The translations under genes and the position numbers were made by a program. 6,376 nucleotides of DNA from Bacteroidota bacterium (GTDB taxonomy: Bacteria; Bacteroidota; Ignavibacteria; SZUA-365; JAADGX01). The first letter of the stretch is position 1. Each line of letters opens with the position of its first letter. The notes under the pieces are model-generated. The model was not told the origin of the DNA, made no database searches, and worked only from the letters and a program-made list of their open reading frames with translations. Location of the stretch: contig JALUUP010000483.1 of the NCBI GenBank assembly GCA_027021285.1, positions 1 to 6,376 of the forward strand. The letters are read 5' to 3'. Shown piece after piece: positions 5,296 to 6,376 of the stretch.

Positions 5296-6376
5296 ATGCC
5301 GAGCATGTACATCGGTGGGATTGACGAAAAAGAGGAGCCGTCGGCACTGTGGAAAAAACAGAGCGTCAGGCGCATGTACGCCGTGCTGACGATTTTTCTT
5401 GTCGGGTTCGTGATGGTAGCGGTTCGCTTCTATCACATTCAGATCGTCGATCACGAAAAGTACGTGGACAGATCTCGGGCAATGCATAAAAAGAGAAAAA
5501 TCCTGGAACCCAGGCGAGGGAAACTCTATGATCGGCACATGATGACCCTGGCGGTGAACTTGCCGCAAGTCACGGTCGCGGTAGATCCCAAGCTCGTCAA
5601 GAACGCGCAGGGTTTCGCCGAGGAATTATCCGGGATTCTCAACCTCCCGCGATCTGTCGTTTTGCGGGCCTGCCGGAACAGGAAACGCCGGTATATTCCC
5701 ATCGCCTCCGATGTATCAGTGGACTATCTCCCCCGCTTGCGATCGTTGGAAAACGGGCGGCTCGCGTTGAACGTGCGTGTAAAACGCCGTTATCCGTTCG
5801 GCTACCATGCTTCGCAGATTATCGGGCGATTGAACTACAAGAAGTGCGGCGTCAGCGGGATCGAAGAAAAATACGATGAGATTCTGGCCGGTACTCCGGG
5901 GTACCAGATCGTTCTTCGTGATGGGCGCGGCCGGTTGCGCCCGGGTATTGATGTGCCACGTGTTGAACCCATCGATGGCCGGTGCCTGCAACTGACGATT
6001 GACTTGAATTACCAGGCCATCGCTGAAGAAGAATTGCGGAAAGGCGTGGAACGCGCGGGAGCCCGGGCAGGAATGTGCATCATCGTGCAGCCCCGAACCG
6101 GCGAAATACTCTCCATGGCAAATTATCCCGTTGCCGACCCCAACAACAGCGCCAGTTACGATTCGGTTGCCTGGAAAAACAGGAGCGTCATCGACCAGTT
6201 TGATCCCGGTTCCACGTTCAAAATCGTCACGACTTCCGCTGCCCTCGATCTGGGGTTGGTGGATCGTGATGACAGGATATATGCCGAGGAAGGGCTCTTG
6301 ACACTCGCAGACGGCACGAAAGTACGGGACGATCATCCGCTGGGAATGATTACCGTGGAAGAGGCGCTGACGTATT
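5296..6376 (+). CDS. ftsI: Class B penicillin-binding protein, FtsI type (3' end outside window)
   Basis: Class B PBPs are transpeptidases that cross-link peptidoglycan on the outer face of the inner membrane; the FtsI type acts at the septum with FtsW and FtsQLB. The first 360 residues are present and the frame is open to the window edge. In order: a cytoplasmic tail (1-26), a membrane anchor at about 27-46, the pedestal-domain signature with RRGKLYDR at 73-80 and RRYPFG at 164-169, GVSGIEEKYDEILAGTPG at 185-202, LQLTIDLNYQ at 231-240, then the transpeptidase domain. Its first catalytic motif STFK is at 306-309 within FDPGSTFK, with Ser306 the expected nucleophile (TCC at 6211-6213). The SxN and KTG motifs lie beyond the window. 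The start follows the ftsL stop by 5 bases. Position after rsmH and ftsL favours FtsI over PBP2 or SpoVD; whether it carries C-terminal PASTA domains cannot be seen. Confidence 0.95.
   Translation, partial: MPSMYIGGIDEKEEPSALWKKQSVRRMYAVLTIFLVGFVMVAVRFYHIQIVDHEKYVDRSRAMHKKRKILEPRRGKLYDRHMMTLAVNLPQVTVAVDPKLVKNAQGFAEELSGILNLPRSVVLRACRNRKRRYIPIASDVSVDYLPRLRSLENGRLALNVRVKRRYPFGYHASQIIGRLNYKKCGVSGIEEKYDEILAGTPGYQIVLRDGRGRLRPGIDVPRVEPIDGRCLQLTIDLNYQAIAEEELRKGVERAGARAGMCIIVQPRTGEILSMANYPVADPNNSASYDSVAWKNRSVIDQFDPGSTFKIVTTSAALDLGLVDRDDRIYAEEGLLTLADGTKVRDDHPLGMITVEEALTY

Noticed and set aside
5716..6336. Open frame of 206 codons on the - strand opposite the PBP gene
   Set aside because: It covers the pedestal and catalytic Ser region of the PBP in antisense and shows no domain of its own.

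Overview
The window is a compact, gene-dense bacterial chromosome segment with moderate GC. Seven protein genes lie on the + strand and none is convincing on the - strand. The gene at each end is cut by the window edge. I see no mobile element, CRISPR array, tRNA or rRNA. Gene content is housekeeping: protein export, purine synthesis, and the start of the division and cell wall (dcw) cluster. The organism cannot be named from this alone. The form of MraZ and the order mraZ-rsmH-ftsL-PBP would fit an FCB-type (Chlorobi/Ignavibacteria-like) or related candidate lineage, but this is a weak inference.

Region 1 (1-900): the 3' end of secF, then a small STAS-domain protein of the anti-sigma-factor-antagonist type. 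This unit closes with a good rho-independent terminator (863-900).

Region 2 (946-3341): purA (adenylosuccinate synthetase) and a DUF1611-family P-loop protein. The purA stop and the DUF1611 start share a base (TAATG), so the two are probably translationally coupled.

Region 3 (3342-3550): a 209-base, AT-rich intergenic region. Just before mraZ it carries four TGGGN-type boxes spaced exactly 10 bp apart, with a fifth box in inverted orientation in the same register. This is the expected MraZ autoregulatory operator.

Region 4 (3551-6376): mraZ, rsmH (mraW), an FtsL-like single-pass protein, and the N-terminal 360 residues of a class B penicillin-binding protein (FtsI type) that runs off the window. 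mraZ and rsmH overlap by 4 bases, and ftsL and the PBP gene are 5 bases apart. The set reads as one operon under MraZ control: a regulator, a 16S rRNA methyltransferase, a divisome scaffold protein and the septal transpeptidase.

Nothing here is an obvious new defence or mobile system. The most notable points are the five-box MraZ operator inside a perfect inverted repeat, an mraZ start with no Shine-Dalgarno sequence, the DUF1611 gene coupled to purA beside the dcw cluster, and a hairpin that would bury the likely ftsL ribosome binding site.
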